Translations under genes and position numbers: made by a program
Assembly (NCBI GenBank): GCA_026120035.1
Contig: JALRME010000044.1
Span: 62,001-126,000, forward strand
Source of the DNA: Coleophoma eucalyptorum
Taxonomy: Eukaryota > Ascomycota > Leotiomycetes > Helotiales > Dermateaceae
DNA length: 64,000 bases
Reading direction: 5' to 3'
The notes under the pieces: generated by a model
Seen by the model: only the letters and a program-made list of their open reading frames with translations
Told to the model about the DNA's origin: nothing
Databases searched by the model: none
Shown here: in pieces, positions 1-11,069 of the stretch
Layout of the letters: each line of letters starts with the position of its first letter
How positions within the stretch are numbered: position 1 is the first letter of the stretch

Positions 1-355
1 TCCAAGCGCTGGACTGGTTCTGATAGCCAACGGGAAGGGAGTTGTTCAGCCAATATGGGATATTCGTATCCCAGAGTAACGTGCCGGACAGATCGACGTC
101 GACATTGCGAAGCCCAGTTGTGTTCATGATGCTTTGGATGTGGTATGTTTCATTTTTGAATAAAACAAGACCGCGATCAGAGCCATTGTTGTAGCCGCAA
201 CGGTCGAATGCATCAATGATAGCTGGCGCCGAGTCAGTACCGTTGGGCTGTGGCTCAACAACGCAGACATGGCTATGGATTGTCGGTACTAGCGTGCCGA
301 CGGTAGCAGCTGCTACCGCTGGGACGAGGAGTGCGGCTACTAGTCCGCTAAACAT
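1..355 (-). CDS. Exo-polygalacturonase-like GH28 (5' part only, cut by window edge)
   Basis: The open frame starts at an ATG (355-353) and runs off the left edge, so only the first ~118 residues are visible. It begins with a hydrophobic signal peptide (MFSGLVAALLVPAVAAA), followed by the usual N-terminal pattern of fungal GH28 exopolygalacturonases: VVEPQPNGTDSAPAI, a conserved FDRCG, a TGLRNVDVDLSGTLLW strand and the YQNQSSAW motif. These enzymes are secreted and release galacturonate from the ends of pectin chains. The catalytic aspartates lie in the missing part. Several N-x-S/T sites fit a secreted glycoprotein. It is divergent from the lactonase at 1865. Endo-acting or rhamnogalacturonase relatives are less likely because of the WLNNSLP / YQNQSSAW signature. 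Confidence 0.82.
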   Translation of the reverse strand, partial: MFSGLVAALLVPAVAAATVGTLVPTIHSHVCVVEPQPNGTDSAPAIIDAFDRCGYNNGSDRGLVLFKNETYHIQSIMNTTGLRNVDVDLSGTLLWDTNIPYWLNNSLPVGYQNQSSAW

Positions 356-1864
356 TGTGATAGGAGTGAAATTTCAACGTCTACAGTGGTGGTGATGCTA
401 ACGAGGTCTTTTGCCGGTAGTTTCTGCGGTATATATAGTTTTTGGAGCGAGATCGGCTGAGTTCCCATCAAAGCCATGACATACTCCACATGGAAGCAGG
501 AAACGTAATGATAAAGGAACGTGACTAGGTTCGATAATGGGAGTGGCAGGGTAGATCGCAACACGGCAAGAAAATGCATCCTTCTACCATTATAGCTCTG
601 AGGATCTGCAAAGCCGGCCACATCCTACAGTGTGGGCATTGCAACTGTGCTCTTCTATGACTAGGATGCCAAGCCGGTGAAATAAGTCGACATCTAGAGC
701 CGAAAGTTAAGCTTCGATGTCACTCCCGGCTTGGCTTTAAATCTTGAGAGTTCCAAATAGAAATCCAATTTGATTTGAGGAATGTTGGGATATGAATACT
801 TTAGTTTCTACAGCCATTACACGAAGTCAGGGAAATAGATTATATCTGGAGGCATACGACCCTACTCTGCTGTTACTCAACGCTCGGGTAAGTAATACTC
901 CATACTCAGATACCCCCTCTTCCCCCACCCTCGCTACTTTTCTCCACTAACCCAGTCTGACTAGTCCTACGGCAATATCTGGAGCTGTAAGTTCGGCTGC
1001 TATCGAAGTCTTCGCCTGGGTTCGGCGCCGACGTCACTTTCTGCGGTCCCTGAGCGCTCGGATATATAATACTCCGTGGCTAAACAACATTTCCACCCCC
1101 ACCCTAGCCATTATACTCCACTATCCGCTGGCCTACTTGCCCGCAAAAGTCAGTCATCGGAGTATTCACGGGGAGGCTGGAGTTTAAATTCAACGGCCCG
1201 CGACCTGAAACTCGCCATTATTACATAGGAGAGTATGCAAAGCCTCCAGTAATAAGTCTTAGGGTTAGGGCTTGAAAGAGGGTAGAATATACATAATCCG
1301 AATTTAACTCGTGCGTGCAGGCAAATATATCCTTTCTGCACCTTGCGTGACCACTAGCTAGGACCCATATTCATCCGTATACAAAGAAACAAATCAACCA
1401 TATAACCCCATTGGATCTCCATTGGGAGGGATAGAGTGGCCAAGCGAGTATGTCATCCACTCAGGAACATCCGAGGGAGAACAGGGTTTTAGAAACCCGA
1501 AAGAGATATATCCATTCTAATTCGGGGATAAACATAGTCAAGTGGAAAAGTGGAGTCCCCAGTAACAAGTCCCAAGACTTTGACGAGCTTTATACCATGT
1601 TAAAAGTTAGCAACAGTTATCGCACCCCCCGCACACAGAGGAACGACCGAGTCATGAACTCGGCCCGTTCAACGACTTTTAGGCATATGTTTATCTCCAA
1701 CCGTAGAATTTTATTAACTGTTGCACGTGGAATGATGGAGGTGTTCAAGAGTCGACTTTTAAACCCAATCTTGCCAAGTTTAGATATTGCTCACTCCTCA
1801 TCTGGTCTTTCTTTCTAGTTCTTCTTCAACAAACTTAAGTCACCTTGGAATCTCAGTTACCAGA
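356..1864. other. Intergenic region between divergent GH28 and lactonase genes
   Basis: About 1.5 kb with no recognisable gene. A 122-codon open frame at 1450-1818 has no family features. The stretch contains two diverged copies of a pyrimidine-rich block, described separately. Confidence 0.5.
881..1128. repeat. Diverged direct repeat in a divergent promoter region
   Basis: The block at about 881-951 and the block at about 1055-1128 share the order CGCTCGG, TAATACTCC, CCCCCACCCT, then TACTCCACTA or TTCTCCACTA, with substitutions between copies and a period of about 174 bp. It looks like an old partial duplication of upstream DNA. Function unknown. Confidence 0.55.
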
Positions 1865-3175
1865 ATGCTCGCGGCGACGTTTTTAGCTTTTGCCGGTGGT
1901 GCAGCTGCTACTAACGTCTTTGTAACTTCCTATGCCGGAAATATCACTTCGCTGTCGTTGACTGAGAATAACGGCTTATACAACCTGACGCCCATCCATA
2001 CCACTGATGAATGCTCGCCCAATCCAGCGTGGCTGACGCTTGATATGGCCCATGGCGTCCTTTATTGCATAGGCGAGGGACTCAATATACCTAATGGCAC
2101 TCTGAACTCCTTCCTGGCCCTTGAAGATGGAAGTCTCACCCATATTCAGCAGCAGATGGTTCCCACTGGAGGCGTAGCCAGTACTATCTACGGCGATGAT
2201 GCCACCGGCAAAAGGGGTATTGTGACTGCCCACTAGTATGTTTAAGCGCACTCATCAAGTACATACGGTGAATACTCACATTATATGGCAGCAACGGCAG
2301 CGCTTTGACGAATTGGGCTCTCGATGCTCAAAATCTGGGTCGCTTCAGCAACATTCAGAACGAGTTTTTCCACTTAAATCATAGCGGCCTGAACACAGCA
2401 CGCCAAGATGCTCCTCATGAACATCATGCAGTCCTTGACCCTACTGGTAGCTTCATCGTTATGCCAGATCTTGGAGCTGACCTTCTCCGTGTCTTCTCTA
2501 TCAACCCCGATACGCTGGAACTTACAGCCGAGAGCCCTCTGTTGGTAGTTCCTGAGAGTGGACCCCGTCATGCAGTGTTCTACCAGCCGTATGGCGTACA
2601 ATGCAAAGGGTGCACGAGCTTTCTGATAGTTGTGCCTGAGCTCGCAAACACCGTCACCACCTATGCAGTTTCTTATCCTGCAGATGACGTCGGGATGTCA
2701 TTTTAGAAGGTCTACGAGACGACCTCATATGGAAATTTGACCGTACCCTCTGGTAATGCAGCAGCAGAAATTTCTCTCTCGGTAAGTCGCATCTTTCAAA
2801 CCTGAACGCTAACAATGAGCTGACCGAGACTCGCAGCCTGACAACCGCTTCCTCGTTGTTTCCAACCGCAACAACACATCATTTGAGATCCCAAATCCAA
2901 ACCCAGCCAATACAACCAAGGTTGGCTCAGACTCCCTAACCACATTCAAACTAAACGTGGACGGAACGTTGGACTTTGTCCAGCTTGCACCATGTGGGGG
3001 CAGCTATCCTCGGCAGTACTCCATGAACAAGTACGGTAACTTAGTCGCAGTAGGTCTACAGTATGGCAGCGCCGTTGTGATCTTGAAACGAGATCCAACT
3101 ACTGGCCTAATAGGATCTGAGGTTGCTCGACACTACATTGAGGGTCAAGTTAGCGGTGCATGGTGGCAAGAGTAA
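1865..3175 (+). pseudogene. Secreted seven-bladed beta-propeller lactonase with one in-frame stop
   Basis: Three exons (1865-2235, 2292-2781, 2837-3175) splice in frame to about 399 codons. The protein starts with a short signal sequence (MLAATFLAFAGGAAAT) and resembles the lactonase/6-phosphogluconolactonase-like propellers (carboxy-cis,cis-muconate cyclase type): HEHHAVLDPTGSFIVMPDLGADL, PRHAVFY, ELANTVTTYAV, the downstream SPDNRFLVVSNR strand and a C-terminal YPRQYSMNKYGNLVAVGLQ. A TAG at 2704-2706 interrupts exon 2, and the frame continues unchanged and conserved beyond it, so a single substitution is the simplest cause. No intron removes the stop without deleting conserved strands. A recent pseudogene, a sequence error or stop read-through are the options. 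The neighbouring GMC oxidase could make a lactone, but a link is only inferred. Confidence 0.72.
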
Positions 3176-4165
3176 TTTATCAGTACATGAATGTGTACAG
3201 GTATGAGATTAACATGAAGAATTAGTTTGATTGTAAATACTAGTAGTATTGCTTAGCTCAATTACATCCAATTTTAATCTTGCCTCTCTACAACTATATG
3301 TGACTTCCAGAAAGTTTCTTGATAAACCATCTTACCCTTGCTTGCCTAGAATGGTAAGATCTTATTTGTTGCAACTCTGCTTTTCGTCCAATTATTACCC
3401 TTGCGAGCTCTATAACTTACTACTAGAGAAAAATGTTAGTTGAAGTAAGACTTTCATACCTAGTAAGACAAAATGCAAGGTACAAAGCCAAGCATATCGG
3501 CGTAGGAGCCCCATTGTCCTCGTTCACATCGCTTAGCTATGCGACTATACGAGTGACAACCACCACCAAAGACAAGCCGTGAGCTTCGGCACTTGGCACC
3601 CCTTGGCAGATCCGGACCAGGGCCCAGTATTCGATTAGGAGAAATATTCCCGGACGATCACTGTCATCGGCACGATTCTATATGTTGATATATTCGTCCC
3701 ATTATAAGTGCGATCTGTGATTTAACATCTACTAATCCACCAAGCCCACCAAAGTGGAGGCCTCTTTTTAGCAGGTTTGCATTTATATTTTATAAGGTTT
3801 CCTCACGCTTTACACTACCGGTGCTATCTCGGCCTTGGCTTTACTCCTTTAAATCATATACAACGTGAGTACTCATTATTTCTCATTGATCTCGGTGCTA
3901 TGGGTATGACTTTATGATTTACGAGATTGGATCGACACAATCCTAAAATATATCATAGTTGGGGGCTTAACTGCATTGCATCGGCAACGTGATAGAGAAC
4001 GAGTCATTAAGAGGAAGATGGTGGAACCAGCATACGGGAGGATTTCCTAAACTTCATTTCATGGCATATAAGTAGGCTATCCGAGTAGTTCTTTGGGTGT
4101 CAATCAGCTTTTAGAACCAAAGTCGATTCACGTTTTTAACTCGTTACAGCTACTTCTTGTGTAAC
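3176..4165. other. Intergenic region upstream of the GMC oxidase
   Basis: About 1 kb without a supported gene. A short AT-rich open frame at 3249-3443 is judged spurious. The 3' end is the promoter and leader of the GMC gene. Confidence 0.5.
4065..4072 (+). promoter_or_regulatory. TATA-like element of the GMC oxidase gene
   Basis: CATATAAG lies about 94 bp upstream of the ATG at 4166. It is followed by a C/T-rich leader. The call rests on position and sequence only. Confidence 0.35.
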
Positions 4166-6019
4166 ATGTTAGTCAGTTTCACTCTTGGAGCAGCTGTGGC
4201 ATTGCCCGCTATTGTCTCTGCCTTTCCTGCTGCGAATATAGTTCGTCGTTCAGCTTCTACCAATGATGCCGCATGGGTAGCTGACCAGACTTTCGACTAT
4301 ATCATTGCTGGCGGTGGCTTAGCAGGTCTCACTGTCGCTAGCCGCCTGAGCGAAGACCCCAATATCAAGGTCTTGGTTATTGAGGGTGGCCAAAATGACA
4401 CCGAGAACCCCATGGTGTATGACGTTCGCAACTATGGCCAAGCTCTGGGTACAGCACTCGACTACAACCTCACTACATCGCCCATCTCTTGGAGAGATAA
4501 TACATCGCTACCCATGGTCGCAGCCCGCACTCTTGGTGGTTGTACTTCTATCAACGGTGCTACCTGGACTAAGGGTGAAAAGGGGCAATATGACCTCCTT
4601 GCTGTCTTAACTGGTGATGACTCCTGGGGATGGGAAGCCCTGTCACACCAGATGCTCCTCGCAGAGCACTTTTATCCTCCTCTAGATAATCTCACCGATA
4701 GGGGTGCTCAATACATCCCCAGCGCTCATGGCTTCAATGGAAGCGTTCAAGTCGCATTTCCCAATGGCATATACGACAATTTTGGACCACTGACTCTGAA
4801 TTCTTCGCAGCAGGTCTGGTCAGGCCTCGAAATCCAGGCCGATGTAGCCTCAGGACGTGTCAATGGGGCTACTACTGCTCCCTTCGCACTCCAGCCTGAT
4901 GTCAGCCAGAATCGATCTTCATCTTACACAGCCTGGATCCGTGGTGAGCCCGAGACTCGATCCAATCTCGTCATCCTGCTTGGACATCGTGTCATCAAGA
5001 TCAATTGGACCAACAAAACCTCAACCAATGGCAAACTCATTGCCTCCGGTGTTCAGCTTCAGGCTTCTCGTGACTCTCCCATCATGACAGTCAAGGCCAG
5101 CCGAGAGGTTCTTCTGGCCGCTGGTTCTATGCAAAGCCCTCAGCTTCTCGAGCTGTCTAGTGTCGGTAGAGCCGACATTCTTGCTGCTGCTGGTATTCCC
5201 TTAGTGAAATCCGTCCGAGGCGTTGGTCAGAATCTCCAAGAGCAGACAAAAAGCCAACTATTCTTTACACCCAAGTCGCTTGACTTCGGTGGCACGGGTC
5301 CCTCGCCCACAATTTCTTACCCCAACGTCTGGCAGGTGCTGGGCGAAAACGCCTCCGCAATCTTCAACGAGACCATATCCAGCCTACCAGCCTACGCTAT
5401 TGAGCTTGAGAAGGCTGGTCACATTGTCAACGCTACCGCAGCTGCCGAAATTATGACTCGACAGGTTGAAGGACTCTGGAATAACTCAGAGGCAGCGACT
5501 GAGATACACTTTAGCGTATCCATCGCCAACCAGAATGTTGGTGGTCAAATCTGGGACTTGATCGTCCTGTCGCGTGGCAGCACCCACGTCCTGACCAACA
5601 ACTCGTGGGACCAACCTCTTATTAACCCTAACTACTTTGCCCACCCTCTAGATAAGATATTACAGGTCATGACTGCCCGCCAAGTTCGTGATGTCTACAG
5701 CACGGAACCTTTGGCTTCCTTTGTTACTGCCGAACAAACTCCTGGCTTGAACGTGCTGCCTAATAACGCAACATATCAAGACTGGGAGCAGTGGGTCCTG
5801 AACAATTTCACCAGTGTCTGGCACAATATTGCCACCCTCAGCTGTATGAAGGAGGAGCTTGGAGGCGCTGTCGACAAATGTCTTAAGGTCTATGGTATTG
5901 ACAATGTTCGTGCCATTGATGCCAGCATTTTGCCAGTACAGCTCTCTGCTCATCTGAGCTCCAGTCTTTATGGTATTGCTCTAAAAGCAGCCGACATGAT
6001 CCAGCAGGACCAGCAATAG
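4166..6019 (+). CDS. Secreted GMC oxidoreductase, glucose-oxidase-like (AA3_2)
   Basis: A single uninterrupted exon of 617 aa starting at the first true ATG (4166). The open frame itself extends three codons upstream to a TTG, which I do not use. A signal peptide (about residues 1-20) is followed by the FAD dinucleotide-binding motif GGGLAGL near residue 49 and the GMC signature around GGCTSINGATW. The C-terminal half has both active-site histidines, H553 (VWHNIATLSC) and H596 (SAHLSSSLYG). Their 43-residue spacing matches that of glucose oxidase. Many N-glycosylation sites support secretion. The enzyme should oxidise a sugar or alcohol with FAD and pass electrons to O2 (giving H2O2) or to a quinone. 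H2O2 supply to the class II peroxidase at 50.4 kb is a plausible but unproven partnership. Exact substrate cannot be read from the sequence. Confidence 0.9.
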   Translation: MLVSFTLGAAVALPAIVSAFPAANIVRRSASTNDAAWVADQTFDYIIAGGGLAGLTVASRLSEDPNIKVLVIEGGQNDTENPMVYDVRNYGQALGTALDYNLTTSPISWRDNTSLPMVAARTLGGCTSINGATWTKGEKGQYDLLAVLTGDDSWGWEALSHQMLLAEHFYPPLDNLTDRGAQYIPSAHGFNGSVQVAFPNGIYDNFGPLTLNSSQQVWSGLEIQADVASGRVNGATTAPFALQPDVSQNRSSSYTAWIRGEPETRSNLVILLGHRVIKINWTNKTSTNGKLIASGVQLQASRDSPIMTVKASREVLLAAGSMQSPQLLELSSVGRADILAAAGIPLVKSVRGVGQNLQEQTKSQLFFTPKSLDFGGTGPSPTISYPNVWQVLGENASAIFNETISSLPAYAIELEKAGHIVNATAAAEIMTRQVEGLWNNSEAATEIHFSVSIANQNVGGQIWDLIVLSRGSTHVLTNNSWDQPLINPNYFAHPLDKILQVMTARQVRDVYSTEPLASFVTAEQTPGLNVLPNNATYQDWEQWVLNNFTSVWHNIATLSCMKEELGGAVDKCLKVYGIDNVRAIDASILPVQLSAHLSSSLYGIALKAADMIQQDQQ

Positions 6020-6584
6020 AGATTAGTAGCCGGTTAATGCTGAGAAATCAACTTTGAAGACATATTATTGAGATAGATTTCATGATCGTGTCTAAGTTAG
6101 TGAGTTTTGGTTTTAACCTAGGATTTAAATTTTAAAAGCTCAGCTCTTAATATCAATCTTATCCTTATATCTGGAAGTAAATTTAAATATACTATTAGAG
6201 AACAATATTCATCTCTTTAATCTCCTGCTGCTATTTCTCCTTCCGTGACTTTCTCTCGCTTGGTTCTTTCATTAGTCACTTCCATCTCATTAGTAATGTC
6301 TCCACTAGCATTATAAACCTGTGAGTTAAGTCTTACATACATGCCTTTTTAAAAGTCGGCTCACCTTAATATTCTCCTCTTCCACCGCCTGCAAAAGCTC
6401 CAATACCTGCAGTACCGAAACTCAGTGATTGCACTCTAGCCTCATTCCTGTTTGCATGATATGCTGCTGCTTGCAATGTAGGATGTTATTCTCCTCTAGC
6501 AGTATTATTCGCACCATCCTCTAATGGGGATGATAATGGCATTACCTTAGCCTAGCCAATGGCTCCTTCTTGGAATACGCTGTC
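6020..6584. other. AT-rich intergenic region
   Basis: No coding feature seen. T/C-rich stretches follow the GMC gene. Confidence 0.5.
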
Positions 6585-6907
6585 TTAAGGCCCACCGCAG
6601 GCTTTCACATCAGCACCGTAGTTCAATAAAAGTTTGCAGGCAGAGAGACTGTTGGATTCTGCGCCAAGATGCAATGCTATCACCCCATTCTTGGAACGTC
6701 CATCAAGGCTAGCTACTTTCCTGAGAAGAAACTCGAGGATCTTCGTTGGAATATCTGGGACGTGGGAGGTTGAGGCTTTGGCAGCGGCCAAAAGAGGAAG
6801 AGAGTCAACATCAGCTCGGTTGCCTTGGCGTTGATGAGAACTTTACAAGCTTCTGAATAGCCTCTACTGCATGAAACATGAAGTTCTGTAGCGTAGTCCG
6901 TGTGCAT
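6585..6907 (-). pseudogene. Ankyrin-repeat protein remnant with a frameshift
   Basis: Two overlapping frames together spell about three ankyrin repeats. One frame begins with TELHVSCSRGYSEACKVLINA. After a one-base slip near AAGGCAACCGAG (about 6828), the other continues as ADVDSLPLLAAAKA, then PTKILEFLLRK, then NGVIALHLGAESNSLSACKL with LLNYGADVKACG, ending at a TAA (6585-6587). The LLNYGADV and ALHLGA motifs are classic ankyrin helices. No complete start or C-terminus is present and flanks are AT-rich. It is a decayed piece of a larger ankyrin gene, likely of the large lineage-specific fungal families. Confidence 0.65.
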
Positions 6908-7282
6908 TACGTTCGGGCCTACGCAGTTTCCAATAGCCAGCTAGTATCTTTAGATAACTTGTATTAATAATGCATAATTAGCTTATAATTCTAACGCGTA
7001 CTACTTTATATAACGGATTCTGAATATAGCAAACTAATTACCTACGTTTCAAACTTTCATTATAGCAATGTTCATAGCATTTGTATAATAACCTTAGATT
7101 CTTCTCTGGTAAAGCTATAGCCTCCTGAAACCAGTCCAAATAATCTCACTGAGGCATTCATTTAAGGGAAGATTACACAGGTGCGGCATTGTGCTAGAAG
7201 GCAATCTTGACTACGAATCCAGCTATATGAGAAGCTTCCTTGCGTTATTTCACCCTGTGTGCCTTTCGATAAGCCCCAGACT

Positions 7283-8264
7283 CTAAACTTTAACTCCTGT
7301 GATCCATGTGGCAGCCGCGCGAACAACTTTTTCCACGAGATCCAACTCGGCTTGATCTCTAGGCGCGTAAACCATGATCCAACCGCCTTTTACCAGGGGA
7401 ATGGCGAACCGCTGGCCCCAGCCAGCCTCAGTCACCTTCTTCGCATCAGGCTCACTGAGGAAGACATGCAGGCTGTTATCAGAGGGGTGTACATGCGCGA
7501 TCTCGTGATCCGCCGCAGGGTCTCTAGCAATAGGATTCAGTGTTGTCAATTTCTTCAGCGCATATAGACCGTCCGCTGTGCCCCCCTCGGTGTGCGACGG
7601 CTTCATCTCAAAGAGGTCCGGAAGTTCGGCTGCGATGCGGCGGACGAGTCCCTGAAGGCGGGCGTGTGGCTCTGGCGCGATGGGCTCCGGGTATTGCCGC
7701 TGCGGCAGTATGCGAGGCATAACCTTTGGCCGCCCGCCCTTGCGCTGCGGAACTTCAGATAAGAACGAAGGCTCCTCAGCCGTAAGGTGGGCCGTATCCA
7801 AATAATTGGTATGTTTGATAAGACCAAAGTATATGCGGAGTTTCGACATTTTCCAGTAACCTCTGTAAATACGCCCGTGTATTAGTTGACCATAGCTGGC
7901 GTGGGGTTTAAGTCTTTCATTCTACATCTAGTTTGAGACAAAAGGAAAGAAAAATATAAATCTGTATTGGTGAGATTGCCCAGGATTTCTTGTGTTGAAT
8001 TCTTAAAGCTAGAATGGTCATGCTTACGCCCATGTTGGTGGTGTACCACCAGTACCAAAAGATTTCCACTCGCGAAAATCATTCAATGTCCTGTTGCACG
8101 ATGAGCTTTTCGCAACTAGTACTAGGTTCTAAATCTACTTACCAAGCTATGCCAAGGATAGCAGTTGCGCAGGTTCCTGAGAGGATTGGCTTTGATTTGG
8201 CAATAAAAGCAAAGCGTTCGTAAGCATCACTCATTGTGCTTGCAATGTACTCCATGTCTGCCAT
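7283..8264 (-). CDS. DUF5519 (luciferase-domain) protein, three exons
   Basis: Exons 8264-8143, 8090-8028 and 7862-7283 splice in phase to 254 aa. The short middle exon encodes NDFREWKSFGTGGTPPTW, the conserved linker of this family, which a single-exon reading would miss. The N-terminus has a hydrophobic segment (PILSGTCATAILGIAW), a probable membrane anchor. The C-terminal domain contains EIAHVHPSDNSLHVFLSEPD, the GWGQRFAIP turn and YAPRD, matching the DUF5519 luciferase-like domain found in fungal and bacterial proteins of unknown activity. The open frame extends to a TTG at 8321, but the first ATG in frame is 8264, with another at 8255. No reaction is assigned to the domain. Confidence 0.8.
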
Positions 8265-8615
8265 GTCTGCCGGTTTCGCTGTATTTATTGAATACAAATT
8301 TGTCCCTCGAACAGAAGGCAACCCCTCGAGCTATATAAAATTGATTTATCCTTGGATATCTATCTCATACGAGCAAAGCGTCGCATGGATTGGCAAGTCC
8401 GAAAGAGCCATATATTGATGTCATATTAGTAAGACATGTGGTGGATGGACAGAACAAATTCCAAGTCCTTGACCATCATTATTTCGGATATTAGCGGACT
8501 ATTTCACGTCCGAAGGACCGGTCAAATATTAAGCCCGATTTAGTTCATCTTCGGAATTTATATAGGCGCTGATGCCCCATTTTTCACTCGTCAATGCGTA
8601 ATCATTTCAACATCT

Positions 8616-8883
8616 ATGGTAAATACAGTGGTATCCCCACCTCGCGGTGTTCGGCGGTTGTGCACAGCGAAGTATACTACCGATTTGACCGAATTTTTGG
8701 TTTGTACCACTAATCCGAAAGGTAAGGGGGACATGATTAGAGTAGTTGATTTATGCGAAGCAAAAAAAGCTTGCCAGGAGTGTGTGAAGTCAGAGCGACG
8801 CTGTCATGATGGAACTCCGTGTAGTCGATGCCATTCGGAGACACTTGGAATGCCCGGTTGATACGGAACGGTCACCTCTCTGA
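8616..8883 (+). pseudogene. Zn2Cys6 DNA-binding domain fragment with one-base frameshift
   Basis: The ATG frame carries ACQECVKSERRC then CHDGTPCSRC, the first five cysteines of a fungal binuclear zinc cluster (C-x2-C-x6-C-x5-C-x2-C). It then stops after a few residues. Removing one C at about 8831 shifts into a frame reading IRRHLECPVDTE, which restores the sixth cysteine at the canonical x6 spacing before a TGA at 8881-8883. No regulatory middle-homology domain follows. This is a broken remnant of a transcription factor, or a single sequencing error in a short gene. Confidence 0.6.
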
Positions 8884-9562
8884 CCATTTTGCTCTTCAAT
8901 GTAATAGCTCAATTTAGAGTCCTGCAGTCGCTTTTTGGATTGCATTTTCTGTAAGTTTCCTCTGTTCTAAGGTACAAACGGTTTGAAACTTATCTATAAT
9001 TCTGCAGAATTGGACGACATACAACATGTATTTTGCAAATTTCAAAGGATGGTTCAACTAGAGGACCTTCCTCTCTGCCTCACATTCTCTGAAAAACTGT
9101 GGCATCATCGAGCTACAGAAGAGTAACAGACGCAATGCGTACTAGAACAAAGTATGTAAAGAGAAGACCAGCAAAGGATAATTTCTCAGCGCAAAGAATT
9201 TTAGATTAACGTTACAAGCCAACGATACCATTATCCGGTGATAGTATTTTAGTAATATCAGTAACAGTTGCCCATTTACTTAACTATTTCACTGGTCAAA
9301 TAAGTTATTAAAAAGACAAGGCATATTAACACAAAATCATGTGATCTAGGAGATCACCTGTTTTCATTAATATTTTACTGGGCCAAGAAATGATCAGGCA
9401 ACATCGTACCATCCTAAGTTTCGACATAAACTGATAAATTCGATATCCTGCATGCAATACATACAAAATATTATTCTCGAATACAAAAATGTAACCAAAT
9501 GACCCCATCTAGATTGTTCAAGAGTACTGTGACTAATACAAACAAGGGAAGGCCGACCAACT
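8884..9562. other. AT-rich intergenic region
   Basis: No supported gene. Two overlapping minus-strand open frames (9326-9615) lack any family signature and are AT-rich. Confidence 0.45.
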
Positions 9563-11069
9563 GTGGCCGAAATCCTAGCGCACCCATCATACAATGACGC
9601 GGTATGGAAGCTCACACCAACCCAAAGTGGCAGGCTTCCTGTTGCAAAAGATAGAGGAGGCCCATTAATTATTGATTGGGAGGTTCATGGAAAGGGAGAC
9701 ACCAAGCTCGTGGTAAGTGTGACCCCAATTTCCTTAGATTACCAGAAGACTTTGAAATTTCCTCGAAATTCTTCATAAGGATTCACGGCTATGAATATTA
9801 AATCGTTGAGAGGATACTCATTTAATGTCTATTATTATTACCGTACTTCTCCTTTCTGCTGATTTCTCTTGCGTTCTGTGATATTCCTCAGGTTTGTGTG
9901 AAAGGAAATAATGAGTGTATTACCCATGCTGCACTGGGTGTCAACTATTGCCATTATACTGACAGTACTTAATGCCTAGTTTATACTCGGATTCGGAACA
10001 ATCAAAGTACGGTCAAAATCTCTTAGTATAAGCAGTAACTTCATTAACAAAGTAATCTTAGTCGACCTGGCAACGCCAAACTCTACAGTTTGGCCATGAG
10101 GAAGGAGACAAATACTCAACCCTGATCTTTGATAATAGAGGTAAACCTGAATTATTACAAGCTATTTGAATAGGTCACCTTACTAATAAATGATGGTTTT
10201 AAGGGATTGGCGACTCTGATAAGCCAATAATGAGATACTCAACAAAGGAAATGGCACTAGATCTTGTTGAAGTTCTAGATCATCTCGGCTGGACTGAAGA
10301 ACGTCAATTACATATGTCAGGCGTTTCTATGGGTGGCATGATAGCACAAGAACTAGTAAGTAAAAAAAAGCCATCTATATTTCTTCGGAATGTAGTTATA
10401 GTGTCCATTCTGGGTCCTAAAATGCGACAGGCATACTTAGTACCGAATCGCATTGGATCACTAACCCTCATTTCCACAACAGCATGCTTTGAGAATACGA
10501 CTATAGGGAATTTCCATAATCGTATAAATATGTTTATGCCCAAATCACTGGATCGTTCAATAGTGTATGCAAGTAACTCGCTTTTCCCTAGTTCTTGGCT
10601 TGACGCTCCAGATACCACCGTACTTCCAACAACATCTACTCCGGAAATCGTTCTACCTCCCTCGGGTAGCTACGGAAGGTTTTCAACAAATTTTGCTCGA
10701 TTTGCTGCTCAGGAAATAGCAACACAATTAGATACGGAGAAGTTTTCCAAGATGGGATCCATACTACAAGCTATTGCAGCGGGTTGGCATCATAAAAGCG
10801 TGACACAGCTAGAAGAAATTGGAGACAAAGTTGGTAGGGATAGAATCATGGTTCTTCATGGTGCCGAGGATAATATGATCTCGGTAATTCATGGAAGGAG
10901 ATTAATTGAGTGCCTTCAACCCGGAACTAGTGTGATTAAGGACGGTATTGGACATGTTTTTATGATGGAAGATGTTGATTTTCTTTACAATATGATTGTT
11001 AAAATGGTTGATAAAGCCCAAAAGTTAGGAAAGGTTGATTTCATTGGGACTAACTATCCTACATATTAG
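9563..11069 (+). CDS. Alpha/beta hydrolase, five exons, start codon reads GTG
   Basis: Exons 9563-9712, 9980-10006, 10062-10140, 10204-10355 and 10431-11069 join to 348 aa. The 27-nt exon 2 supplies FILGFGTIK, the oxyanion-region strand. Downstream are STWQRQT, FDNRGIGDSDKP, the nucleophile elbow GVSMGG, an acid-region HGAEDNM and the catalytic His in GIGHVFMMED. The order and residues fit the fungal AB-hydrolase (TAP/esterase-like) family. The N-terminus AEILAHPSYNDAVWKLTP is conserved in relatives, where it is preceded by ATG. Here that codon is GTG and the upstream frame is closed by a TGA at 9530-9532 without an ATG. So the gene either uses a non-ATG start, has an undetected 5' exon, or has just lost its start. 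Confidence 0.75.

Noticed and set aside
1450..1818. 122-codon plus-strand open frame
   Set aside because: No domain or signal features, lies in upstream region of the lactonase gene, ends before its start.
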